From Motiliproteus sp965230185 (GTDB taxonomy: Bacteria; Pseudomonadota; Gammaproteobacteria; Pseudomonadales; Balneatricaceae), in NCBI GenBank assembly GCA_965230185.1, contig OZ245995.1:5270001-5334000 (forward strand): DNA of 64,000 nucleotides, in the 5' to 3' direction. This document shows, piece by piece, positions 15,993 through 23,389 of the stretch; the first letter of the stretch is position 1; each line of letters opens with the position of its first letter. Position numbers and translations under genes: made by a program. Below the pieces are notes generated by a model. The model saw nothing but the letters and a program-made list of their open reading frames with translations. It was not told the DNA's origin and ran no database searches.

Positions 15993-17723
15993 TCAGGGCC
16001 GGACTTCATACACGTATACTCTGTATGGCGATTCTTTATTAGAAAAAACCTCCAGTGGCATTAAGACATTCTTGGAGTTCTGCCCAAGCCTATAAAAAGA
16101 CAGAACATACCTAATTTCCATTTCCCGAAGCTTCTTCTGATCAACCGGCAGACGAGCCTCAACAGCTGGCACATTAGTTGAGGGGTTATAGCTAACTTCG
16201 GGTGAGAATAGGTAAGCACGCCCTCCCCAGTGGTCAAAATAATTGGCGTACCGATCTGAGGCCTCCAAAACAGGATAAATTAGCTCCCTGAACTCCTTTT
16301 TGTATTCTTTAGAGTAAGCATTGTGATAACCATCTGCCGTAGAAAAACCGTTAAAGGTCAGTATAGATGGGTGAAATCCGAAAGCAACAACCAGTTCTTC
16401 CTGGTAGTTAATACTCTTCTTTATTTCATTAAAGAGCTGGGTACTATAAAACTGTTTGTACGTAAAATTAGACGAGCATTCAGACTGGTATGTACACAAA
16501 AAAGTCCTGGCAAGATCGTTACCATAGCTAGGGGTGGCTGGAATCAAAATCATATGAGAAAAACCTAGAATCCCACAAAGAAATGGAGAAATCCTCCTTG
16601 ATATTCCAACTAGAGATATTAAAAAAATCAAATGCCACGCCAAAGGACTCAACCATATGAAGCGTGAAAAATTAAAACCAGCAAGCTGAGGAACTATCGT
16701 TTTTAAGAGATTGCTTAATTCCGTTCCAGCATATAACCCATGAATTATTGAAAACACAAACACCACTATAAAAAGTGAAAATAAAATTTTTAACTCATTC
16801 TTTTTGAAATTTTCCTTTATGCCACAAAGAAGCCCACATCGAAACGATTGAAAATCCATCAAAGCAAAGAACCCGACCAATGCAGTTGGCAATATGACAT
16901 ACAGATGCTTAGACTGTGAATAATGCTGACTATATAAGAAACCTTTTTTCAACTCCTCCCAAAAAGAGCCTGTAGAAAGTATAAACTCTGAACGAATCGT
17001 TTCCTCACCAGAAAGCAACATTAACCGGAACAGGCGGTAGTCAGTAAGAATATATCCAAGTGAAAAAATGGTCAGCACCAGCAATGTCCGCTTCGCTATT
17101 TTGCGATCAAAGAATAGAGAACAAACAAATATTAATCCAAGAATTGCACAGAGAAAAAAACCGTATCTTGGAAATTCTGACAGAGCTGGATAAAAAAAGA
17201 CTGCTATAAAAACCCATGGACTGGGAGATTTCAGGAAGCGAATGTAAAGGAAAGCGGCCAGTGGTAAGGATGCTTGAGCTATGTAAAGGTTTTCATAGCC
17301 GGGAAGCAGGGCGTAAGCAGCCGCAACAACCGGGATAGCTATCTGATAGTGAGTGGTATTACCGAAAATCTCACGAGCCAACAAAAAAAATGATAGAAAA
17401 CCAATACACAGCTTTAGAACAAAGCTTATAATATGGGCTTCGAATGGTGGAAAAAAATAATAAACCAGGTTTCCGAGCTGAAACTCTGACATGAAATAAT
17501 CACGTCCCATCCCAGACAACATGGGAACATCCACATCAGGCCCAGCAAAAAACAATTCATGCTGATACAGAGCAGCTAACCATGCATGTGAAGAGTCAAG
17601 ATTGTCGTGGATCTCAACATAGGCATTTTGACCGAAATAGACATTCAGACAGGCGTAAACGATCAGTACTGAAATAGCAGATAACAGAGAAAAATTACGC
17701 GCAAACATAGCATTTGAAATCAT
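15993..17723 (-). CDS. Polytopic membrane protein, GT-C-like/DUF6044-type, Gtr cassette
   Basis: 576 aa with about ten or more hydrophobic helices and a final soluble part (about 460-576). Near the N-terminus it carries an acidic loop (YFGQNAYVEIHDNLDSSHAW) typical of DUF6044-like proteins; membrane glycosyltransferases of the GT-C class also have an acidic motif in the first outer loop. In three-gene gtr cassettes a polytopic protein of this size transfers the sugar from the lipid carrier to the surface glycan. Here it follows a GtrA-like gene, so that role is inferred. The gene is strongly A/T-rich with codon use unlike the flanks. It is last in the minus-strand cassette. Confidence 0.7.
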   Translation of the reverse strand: MISNAMFARNFSLLSAISVLIVYACLNVYFGQNAYVEIHDNLDSSHAWLAALYQHELFFAGPDVDVPMLSGMGRDYFMSEFQLGNLVYYFFPPFEAHIISFVLKLCIGFLSFFLLAREIFGNTTHYQIAIPVVAAAYALLPGYENLYIAQASLPLAAFLYIRFLKSPSPWVFIAVFFYPALSEFPRYGFFLCAILGLIFVCSLFFDRKIAKRTLLVLTIFSLGYILTDYRLFRLMLLSGEETIRSEFILSTGSFWEELKKGFLYSQHYSQSKHLYVILPTALVGFFALMDFQSFRCGLLCGIKENFKKNELKILFSLFIVVFVFSIIHGLYAGTELSNLLKTIVPQLAGFNFSRFIWLSPLAWHLIFLISLVGISRRISPFLCGILGFSHMILIPATPSYGNDLARTFLCTYQSECSSNFTYKQFYSTQLFNEIKKSINYQEELVVAFGFHPSILTFNGFSTADGYHNAYSKEYKKEFRELIYPVLEASDRYANYFDHWGGRAYLFSPEVSYNPSTNVPAVEARLPVDQKKLREMEIRYVLSFYRLGQNSKNVLMPLEVFSNKESPYRVYVYEVRP

Positions 17724-17735
17724 AAGGATTTACTT

Positions 17736-18122
17736 TTACCGGTATACGAAAAATCGATTTGACGCATAAAAAATGACAGTATAAAAAACCATTGATACTA
17801 TCTGTGCAAGTTTTGGATTGACTTCATTACTATACACAAGCCACCACAGAACTAGCTGATTCAATCCGAATGCAACAACAAAGGAAAATATAAATTTAAT
17901 ATAATGCGAAACCTTATACTTATTCACATCAAAGACAAAGCTTCGATTTAAGTAGAAAGCAAATAACAATGCTACTAAATAACCCACAGCGTTTGCTGTA
18001 TTTGGCGACATGTTGACGCCCATCAACATTATCAAAAAAACGGAATATCCAATTACGGTATTAATGACACCGATAATAGCGTATCGAAACGCTACCGATA
18101 TTTCTTGAAAGACGCCATTCAC
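17736..18122 (-). CDS. GtrA-family membrane protein (lipid-linked sugar flippase type)
   Basis: 128 aa from a GTG at 18122 with GGGG six bases upstream; a TTG at 18134 would overlap the previous gene. Four membrane helices fit the GtrA family. The first contains the typical RYAIIGVINTVIGYSVF and the second NAVGYLVALLFAFYLNRSFVF, and the protein ends in ASNRFFVYR. GtrA proteins are thought to flip polyprenyl-phosphate-linked sugars across the inner membrane. It lies one base after the aldo/keto reductase stop and 12 bases before the polytopic gene. A/T-rich. Confidence 0.9.
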   Translation of the reverse strand: MNGVFQEISVAFRYAIIGVINTVIGYSVFLIMLMGVNMSPNTANAVGYLVALLFAFYLNRSFVFDVNKYKVSHYIKFIFSFVVAFGLNQLVLWWLVYSNEVNPKLAQIVSMVFYTVIFYASNRFFVYR

Positions 18123-18123
18123 A

Positions 18124-19065
18124 CTATACCCCAAAAATTCTAGATTCTAGTTCGTGCGAGCTTATTTCAGGCTTCACCTTAGACAGTTTATTCCAAAAAC
18201 CAAGTGCCTCCTCTAACTGAAGCCGGGTTCTCGGGCCTAAAATCACCCCACTAATCCCATCATTACAGTACGCGTGAAACAGCGTAAGGTCGGAGACAGT
18301 TCGTACTTCGGGGTAAAGATTGTTCTCAGTCAAAAAACTTCTAAGCGAGTCAATCACCCATACAGGATATGTAATGTTTCTCAGCTGATTCGAAGAACCC
18401 GACCGATACTCACCTATCTTTAACCCGCCCATGTTCAATCCATAAGCAAGGTACTTCGCATCTGGAAAAAATTGTACGTAATTATCCCTGGCCTCGTGAG
18501 TTAAAAGATTCTCCTTGACCTGAATCCACAAATCTCTGTGGGAAAACTCAAAAAATTGTTGGTAAAGAGCAGGGGTTTTGATCCCCGATAGCCCAATCTC
18601 AAAGCCTTTGGCATTCAAATCTTGAAGTTCTTTGGCAGTTTCCTTAATTCCCGCATAATCGTCGAGAGTCTGCCCCCGATTGTCCCAGTGCACAGAGAGA
18701 CAAAAAAGTGATTGCCCTAACTTTTTATGCGTCTCCTCAACTATACGTTTAATACGACCCGGGCTGAGATCTGACTGGCTGCTACCCAGGTTATCGCGTG
18801 CACCAAGCTTGAGAATAACTTGCACCCTTTTATGTTGACGAGACCTTATCCAGCTGGAAATGTACTCCAAAGCACGCCCATAATCTGAAGCAACCTTATT
18901 GATCGGGTAGTTAGTGGCGACATCAATGAGCGTCCCCCCACCTTCCACAAAGTGATCGAGAATCTGAAACGCTTCATTCTTATCGACTCCCCACCCCCAA
19001 AGTGCAGTGCCCAGAACAACTCGTTTGGGGGTAAAATTATGTTTCTCTACCTTCAGCAGATTCAT
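18124..19065 (-). CDS. Aldo/keto reductase within the glycosylation cassette
   Basis: 313 aa. The fold is recognisable by VVLGTALWGWGVDKNEAF near the start, the D-x(4)-Y pair in LIDVATNYPINK, the lysine in VILKLGARDN and the histidine in LSVHWDN, so the catalytic Asp-Tyr-Lys-His set appears complete. A late GVILGPRTRLQLEEAL segment fits the cofactor-binding end. It should use NAD(P)H to reduce a carbonyl, perhaps in making or modifying the transferred sugar; the substrate is unknown. Its ATG overlaps the glycosyltransferase stop (ATGA). Confidence 0.85.
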   Translation of the reverse strand: MNLLKVEKHNFTPKRVVLGTALWGWGVDKNEAFQILDHFVEGGGTLIDVATNYPINKVASDYGRALEYISSWIRSRQHKRVQVILKLGARDNLGSSQSDLSPGRIKRIVEETHKKLGQSLFCLSVHWDNRGQTLDDYAGIKETAKELQDLNAKGFEIGLSGIKTPALYQQFFEFSHRDLWIQVKENLLTHEARDNYVQFFPDAKYLAYGLNMGGLKIGEYRSGSSNQLRNITYPVWVIDSLRSFLTENNLYPEVRTVSDLTLFHAYCNDGISGVILGPRTRLQLEEALGFWNKLSKVKPEISSHELESRIFGV

Positions 19066-19790
19066 ATTGACTTCGGAGTCTGATTGAGAGTTTTCTTGAG
19101 CGTTTTCATGGCCCGGATATATTCAAGACTTAGGCGAATGATCCGCACTTTGCTGTCGGGATCATCTGTCCATCGCACAGGTAAATCCTGCACTCTCCGC
19201 CCCAGATACTCAGCTACAATCAGCAACTCGGTTGCGAAGAACCAGCCATCGCTACGAGCACCATTTTCAATTAATTTTTCTACTTCGGTTCTCTTAAGGA
19301 ATTTGAACCCACACATGCCATCCGTAAAGGTCGTTGAAAAAACCATTTTTATTAAGAAATTCAGACCGATACTCGTCAATTTTCGAATGAACTTTCGCCC
19401 GATTACGGTTGAGCCATTCGCGAGACGCGAACCGGTAACAATATCCGCCTCGTCGCATATCAAAGCACTCAGAGCAGGCCTCAGATATGAGAGATCGGTA
19501 GCAAGATCCAGATCCATATAGCCCACGATATCTGCTTGTGAACGTGTCCAGGAAGCTTTCAAGGCCATACCTACTCCACGCTCGGAAAGCCGGATATATT
19601 GGACTCGATCAAGAGTAGCGCTCAGTTCACTGGCTATCGCCTCGGTTTGGTCTGTTGAACCGTTATCGACAATTACGAGACTAATACTCTCTTCGGGAAA
19701 CTCCACTGAAAGAAATCGATCAACCTCCATTACTTTCTCAACAATCGTTTTCTGCTCGTTAAGTACTGGTATCGTTATCTCAATTTTCAT
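19062..19790 (-). CDS. Family 2 glycosyltransferase (dolichyl-phosphate-sugar synthase-like)
   Basis: 242 aa, a GT-A fold with ITIPVLNEQKTI at the start, the VIVDNGSTDQT nucleotide-binding segment and an intact metal site in GYMDLDLATD. Arg/Trp-rich VRWTDDPDSKVRI lies near the end. It has no C-terminal membrane pair, unlike the other GT2 in the cassette. It probably charges a polyprenyl phosphate or another lipid with a nucleotide sugar. It is coupled to the aldo/keto reductase gene by a four-base overlap. Confidence 0.88.
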   Translation of the reverse strand: MKIEITIPVLNEQKTIVEKVMEVDRFLSVEFPEESISLVIVDNGSTDQTEAIASELSATLDRVQYIRLSERGVGMALKASWTRSQADIVGYMDLDLATDLSYLRPALSALICDEADIVTGSRLANGSTVIGRKFIRKLTSIGLNFLIKMVFSTTFTDGMCGFKFLKRTEVEKLIENGARSDGWFFATELLIVAEYLGRRVQDLPVRWTDDPDSKVRIIRLSLEYIRAMKTLKKTLNQTPKSI

Positions 19791-19814
19791 AATAGTCTGT
19801 AGGTATTTTCCACA

Positions 19815-20957
19815 TTAATCTTTACAGGGTGAAATTTTTTCAGACTCTAGCTTCTCAATTACATCGTAGATGTTATCAATCTTTCCTCCAAGTACCGAAT
19901 AACAACCGGGTATTTCAGCATGCTTTTCGAACAAAATCGGGCGCCCGTCGTCACCTTCGTTCTTAACCAGAACGGTTTTAACCTCAAAAAGCGAATCGAT
20001 ATATCTGGCCTTGTGTATGGAAGGTAAGTACCGACCAGCATCCCTGATCATTCGGTCCACACGTGTAGCCCGACTGTATGCGTCCAGCTTCTTATATGGG
20101 TCAATCTCTTGCTCGTCCTCCCAGCTAAAGTGAGGTGTATAACGAACATGCGAGAGCGTGTGTAAGCCACGGGCAGGAAATGGCATCATCGAAAAAAATG
20201 GCCCATCCATGATCGTAATCCCAATATCTTTTAACTCGCTGGGCGCCTCCATAAGCGCCATTTCAGTCACTTCCTGCTTGAGGCTTGTTTGTGTACCCGG
20301 GAAATCGCCTGAAAACTGATTCAGTCCACTATAGGTGCAATTGAATACATATCGGCAGGTGACTGAAGAGCCTACTCCTGACCCTGATTGAATAGCTACT
20401 TTCAAATTTTTATCGGCTATCGATCGAAAAATGGCGGTCGCGCGAGTAGAATAACGGACCTCAACACCTGCGCCCTTTAGCTCTTTAACAGCCCAGTCTG
20501 CAAGTCGTGTCACATCGAATACATACTCCTCAACGAGAAAAGCATCTTCAATCAATCGAGGCTCAAAAAGCTTTTTTAATCCAGCTCCTGCCGGTTTTAT
20601 GCTTGCTCCGATTTCGTAACAAAAGCGCTCAAACTGCTTTGCAGTCACCTTTGAATTGCGTCTTGCAATGGCATAAAGCTTAACAAAATCCTGCTTTACA
20701 GCTTGAGGCCAATCACGCACAAAGCGAGGCAAATTAACTCGACTACGATACGCTGTAGTAAAGCTTCTGGGATAGTGATACCCGTTATGAACGCGAGCCT
20801 GGTTGTTATACGATGCACGAATAAGCAACTCAGGTTCTCGTTCAAGCACAATCACTCGACGCAATCCTCGGTTTTTAGCAAGGTAGATCGCTATTGCAGA
20901 ACCGTAAAAGCCGCCACCAATAATGACTGCATCGGCAGTCTCGGATTGCCCGGTCAT
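19815..20957 (-). CDS. FAD-dependent oxidoreductase (DAO family)
   Basis: 380 aa. The N-terminal dinucleotide fold AVIIGGGFYGSAIAIYLAK is complete, followed by VIVLEREPELL and an unusual NNQARVHNGYHYPRS segment. A second FAD contact (VFNCTYSG) lies mid-protein, and GGKIDNIYDVIEKLE ends it. The family oxidises amino or hydroxy acids; the substrate here is unknown. Such enzymes occur in surface-polysaccharide loci. Its start overlaps the stop of the GtrB-like gene by four bases, so it belongs to the cassette. Confidence 0.85.
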   Translation of the reverse strand: MTGQSETADAVIIGGGFYGSAIAIYLAKNRGLRRVIVLEREPELLIRASYNNQARVHNGYHYPRSFTTAYRSRVNLPRFVRDWPQAVKQDFVKLYAIARRNSKVTAKQFERFCYEIGASIKPAGAGLKKLFEPRLIEDAFLVEEYVFDVTRLADWAVKELKGAGVEVRYSTRATAIFRSIADKNLKVAIQSGSGVGSSVTCRYVFNCTYSGLNQFSGDFPGTQTSLKQEVTEMALMEAPSELKDIGITIMDGPFFSMMPFPARGLHTLSHVRYTPHFSWEDEQEIDPYKKLDAYSRATRVDRMIRDAGRYLPSIHKARYIDSLFEVKTVLVKNEGDDGRPILFEKHAEIPGCYSVLGGKIDNIYDVIEKLESEKISPCKD

Positions 20958-21979
20958 ATAACAACCTGATCTGAGTTATGCGATGCATCTGGTGTCGATG
21001 ATACATCCTCAATATTCAACTTCTCCCGGCGGGTCATCTGCGCACTTGTGAACTCTTGACCAACGTGATAATGCGGGCCTTCATTGCTGAGACTAGCCAT
21101 ATGCAATATGTATTCGCCAAGCACTAAAAGCACGAGCGAGATCAGGAAAAACATACCTGACTGCTGTAAAGACAAGCTAACCCAACCAGAAGCAACATCT
21201 GTTTTGAAAATTCCGACAGCAATTACGTAAGCCGAATAAAGTAAGTTCGCCACAGCTCCAAATAAGGATAATGACGTCACAACTCGCATCGGAGCCTGTG
21301 TCGTTGACACTAGCAGGCGCACCCCTCGATCAATGCCTTCCCACAATTTCTTTGTGCTTTTTGCGAGCGGTTTAGCGCTGTATTCCATATTGATACGAGC
21401 AAAACCACCAGTGGCTGGTAGATGCCGATAGGTTACAGCAGGCTGAGGGTGCTGAAGGATAAAGTTAATAACTCGCTTACTCAGCAGCCTGTACCGGGGA
21501 GCCTCTTTTGCCAAATGTATTCTGTTAAAAAACTTGTACAAAGCATTGAAGGCTGAATATGCCACGCGGTAAGCCAAGCTCTGCATAGGTTTCAGCTGGT
21601 TATTTGCAAAAACAACATCGACTCCACCGACCGCTTTATTAAGCATTTCAGGCAAAAAGCCAATGTCATCCATCAGGGGATCGATTACGGCGACGAAATC
21701 CCCAAGTGCATTCTCAAGTCCAACCCATGAAGCAGTGTCACTATCCACTTCTTTCGTAAGGGCGTAAACCTGCAAGTTTGGATAGCCCGATGGTCCTGTC
21801 AGGTTTTTTAGAACAGCGGTGCTGTCATCATCCGAAGCATTGTCGACGATAATCAGCTCATAATCGGTGACAAGTGGGTCTAACTGCGCAGAGGCTTCCT
21901 GAACAATATCTTCAAGTTTTAAGCCTTGGTTGCGTACAACAAGGACAACAGATAGAAAAACGGGGAAAAAATCCATCAT
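20954..21979 (-). CDS. GtrB-like membrane glycosyltransferase, first gene of the cassette
   Basis: 341 aa. Residues about 8-230 form a GT-A domain (LSVVLVVRNQGLKLEDI, YELIIVDNASDDDSTA). Two membrane helices follow at about residues 235-258 and 271-295, the GtrB layout that makes polyprenyl-phosphate sugars. At the usual D-x-D site it reads VIDPLMDD, so the second aspartate is displaced; activity may differ from standard GtrB. AAGG precedes the ATG by seven bases, and a second ATG follows directly. The upstream 500 bases are rich in hairpins and carry fragments of tRNA-Arg. Confidence 0.82.
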   Translation of the reverse strand: MMDFFPVFLSVVLVVRNQGLKLEDIVQEASAQLDPLVTDYELIIVDNASDDDSTAVLKNLTGPSGYPNLQVYALTKEVDSDTASWVGLENALGDFVAVIDPLMDDIGFLPEMLNKAVGGVDVVFANNQLKPMQSLAYRVAYSAFNALYKFFNRIHLAKEAPRYRLLSKRVINFILQHPQPAVTYRHLPATGGFARINMEYSAKPLAKSTKKLWEGIDRGVRLLVSTTQAPMRVVTSLSLFGAVANLLYSAYVIAVGIFKTDVASGWVSLSLQQSGMFFLISLVLLVLGEYILHMASLSNEGPHYHVGQEFTSAQMTRREKLNIEDVSSTPDASHNSDQVVI

Positions 21980-22146
21980 TGAGAACCTTAGCTAGAAAAA
22001 AGCTCGTATATGTTACCTAGAGTTTGAATAAACTTCCTACAATATATGGAGGGCTTGGAGTCGCCAGGCTAAAGGGCCTCTTTGGGTTCAACGTGTGGCT
22101 TCGCTGTGCGCATAGCGGAAGCCCTTATCATCCGGACATATCATCT

Positions 22147-22189
22147 CCTGGACTTCCCCGAATATCTATAACGCTTGGGGAAGTCCAGG
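22147..22189. repeat. Perfect 13-bp inverted repeat
   Basis: CCTGGACTTCCCC (22147-22159) and GGGGAAGTCCAGG (22177-22189) are exact reverse complements around a 17-base A/T-rich loop. No T-run follows on either strand, so it is not a standard terminator. It could be an RNA structure in the cassette leader or a scar of a mobile element. Confidence 0.7.
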
Positions 22190-22327
22190 TCACTACTGCT
22201 AGTGAGCGGGTCAGGTCAGTGAACTGAGTGGAAACAGCAGTATCACGTCGGCCCACAACCGAGCTCTGAAAGCACAAAGGGAACTTCAGTAGAATCTTGC
22301 TAAACCCACTTTTTCATTATTCGGCCG

Positions 22328-22350
22328 AAAGCCCCTCTGGGGCCTTTCTT
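22328..22350. terminator. G/C hairpin with weak T-tract
   Basis: AAAGCCCC pairs with GGGGCCTTT around TCT with one bulged base; TTTCTT follows on the plus strand and only a CTTT run is seen on the minus strand. It could act as a weak terminator, perhaps for tRNA read-through moving left. Confidence 0.35.
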
Positions 22351-22418
22351 CATTTGGCCCCCCGATCACCGTGACCAGAATGTGATCATACGCTCGTCCG
22401 GTCTGCAAACGATCAAAC

Positions 22419-22444
22419 GCGCCCGTAGCTCGGGTGGATGGAGT
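22419..22444 (+). pseudogene. 5' tRNA-Arg-like fragment
   Basis: These 26 bases match the first 26 of the intact tRNA-Arg at 23 positions, but lie on the opposite strand and are not followed by an anticodon arm. It is a partial tRNA copy left by duplication or recombination. Confidence 0.55.
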
Positions 22445-22490
22445 GCCAATACCCGACTCAGGAAACAACAGATTAGGAAGCTTGAAGAAG

Positions 22491-22509
22491 TGGCGCGCCC
22501 GGAGGGATT
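22491..22509. repeat. Direct repeat of the tRNA-Arg 3' end (candidate attachment site)
   Basis: The 19 bases from TGGCGCGCCC onward are identical to 22660-22678, the last 19 bases of the intact tRNA including its CCA. The copies are 150 bases apart. Such 3'-end duplication is what integrases targeting tRNA genes leave behind; no integrase gene is present in the window. Confidence 0.6.
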
Positions 22510-22659
22510 ATTCGGCTTCGCCTCACCCTTCGGGCCGTTGCCGACGGCGACGTTGTCTCGCTTCGCTCGGCTCAAACCCACAGGGAATCTCACCCTCTGG
22601 TACGGGGTGTGGAAACAGATCAGTGAGGTAAGCTGGTTCAGGGTGGAGAACAAGAAAGA

Positions 22660-22736
22660 TGGCGCGCCCGGAGGGATTCGAACCCCCGACCAACAGGATC
22701 GGAACCTGCTACTCTATCCAGCTGAGCTACGGGCGC
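22660..22736 (-). tRNA. tRNA-Arg (anticodon CCG)
   Basis: 77 bases with all arms: acceptor GCGCCCG/CGGGCGC, D-stem GCTC, anticodon stem GCAGG/CCTGT with loop TTCCGAT (anticodon CCG), T-arm with TTCGAAT, discriminator G and encoded CCA. Promoter boxes lie 27 bases upstream. Its 3' end is duplicated at 22491-22509. Confidence 0.95.
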
Positions 22737-22762
22737 GTGGAGATCTCTTGCGAGAGGGGCGT

Positions 22763-22791
22763 ATTCTACTCAGGAGCGTGTCCGGCGGCAA
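22763..22791 (-). promoter_or_regulatory. Sigma-70 promoter of tRNA-Arg
   Basis: TTGCCG (22786-22791) and TAGAAT (22763-22768) are spaced by exactly 17 bases, and a G/C-rich discriminator (ACGCCCC) follows, as at stable-RNA promoters under growth-rate control. Confidence 0.75.
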
Positions 22792-22960
22792 GCCCCTGAC
22801 GCCCGCTTCGTTAATATTCGTTTCCGGCTATTCATCATCGGCTGGTATCAGCCCGGCGGAAATCATCCGGCGCCGCTGGCGACAGGAAAGCCGTCGGCCT
22901 CTGAACTATCTTTTTTATGTAAGTTGGTAAATGCCCACTCAGCATATCGAGGAGGCTGTT

Positions 22961-23308
22961 ATGAACACACAATTCAGGGAGCGCCCCGGCAAAGAACCGA
23001 TTGTTTTCGTCGGTTCCGGCGATCATCAGATCCATACCGGCGACTGGGTCTACCTGAAAACAGGCGCAGAAGAGACCCTGTGCGTCGAGGTAGAACACAC
23101 AGACCATGAAAGTGCCGGCAGTCGTTTTGAAGGCCGGATTCATCATTTCGAGCCGGAGCTGGGAGTCGCTCCCCGATCTCTGGCCCATCTGGATCTGGCC
23201 GTCGACCAGTCAGTCGTCTTTGAGGAGCAGCATATCTTTTCCTGTTCCCACCATCCTGACAAAGACCGCAGAACCCGATCCAAAACCGGCGGTCGTCATA
23301 TTCTCTGA
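22961..23308 (+). CDS. Conserved-looking small protein of unknown function (115 aa)
   Basis: The ATG at 22961 has GGAGG five bases upstream; upstream in-frame starts lack one. The protein is soluble, acidic and His-rich, with PIVFVGSGDHQIHTGDWVYL, a strand-rich middle (ETLCVEVEHTDHESAGSRFE) and a basic tail (HHPDKDRRTRSKTGGRH). A small beta-barrel is plausible; I do not recognise a family. It is monocistronic and ends in front of a 12-bp hairpin shared with the convergent hydrolase gene. Confidence 0.65.
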   Translation: MNTQFRERPGKEPIVFVGSGDHQIHTGDWVYLKTGAEETLCVEVEHTDHESAGSRFEGRIHHFEPELGVAPRSLAHLDLAVDQSVVFEEQHIFSCSHHPDKDRRTRSKTGGRHIL

Positions 23309-23316
23309 AACCGCTC

Positions 23317-23349
23317 AGCAACCGTGATCGGATAGCCATCGCGGTTGCT
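23317..23349. terminator. Hairpin between convergent genes
   Basis: AGCAACCGTGAT (23317-23328) pairs with ATCGCGGTTGCT (23338-23349) over 12 positions with one G-T pair and a nine-base loop. The T-tract is poor on both strands (GCTTTC on plus), so termination is likely but not certain. Confidence 0.5.
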
Positions 23350-23389
23350 GCTTTCTGTGGCGCTGAAACGGACAGCGCAACGACTGTCT

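Larger units (their letters stand above)
21980..22490. other. Hairpin-rich leader region of the glycosylation cassette
   Basis: 511 bases without a supported gene. It holds a perfect 13-bp inverted repeat (22147-22189), an imperfect hairpin at about 22098-22122, a short CACTA/TAGTG hairpin at about 22191-22204, a G/C hairpin at 22328-22347, three GATC sites at 22364, 22384 and 22411, and a 5' tRNA-like fragment at 22419-22444. The cassette promoter must lie here or further up, but no hexamer pair is convincing. Confidence 0.5.

Noticed and set aside
15717..16064. Plus-strand cysteine-rich frame upstream of the machine operon
   Set aside because: No ribosome site or family, it runs into the antisense of the next gene, and two hairpins account for part of the region.
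22366..22930. Open frames on both strands covering the tRNA-Arg gene and its duplicated end (peptides such as GGIRTPDQQDRNLLLYPAEL)
   Set aside because: They are translations of the tRNA and its flanks, a well-known kind of false protein call.
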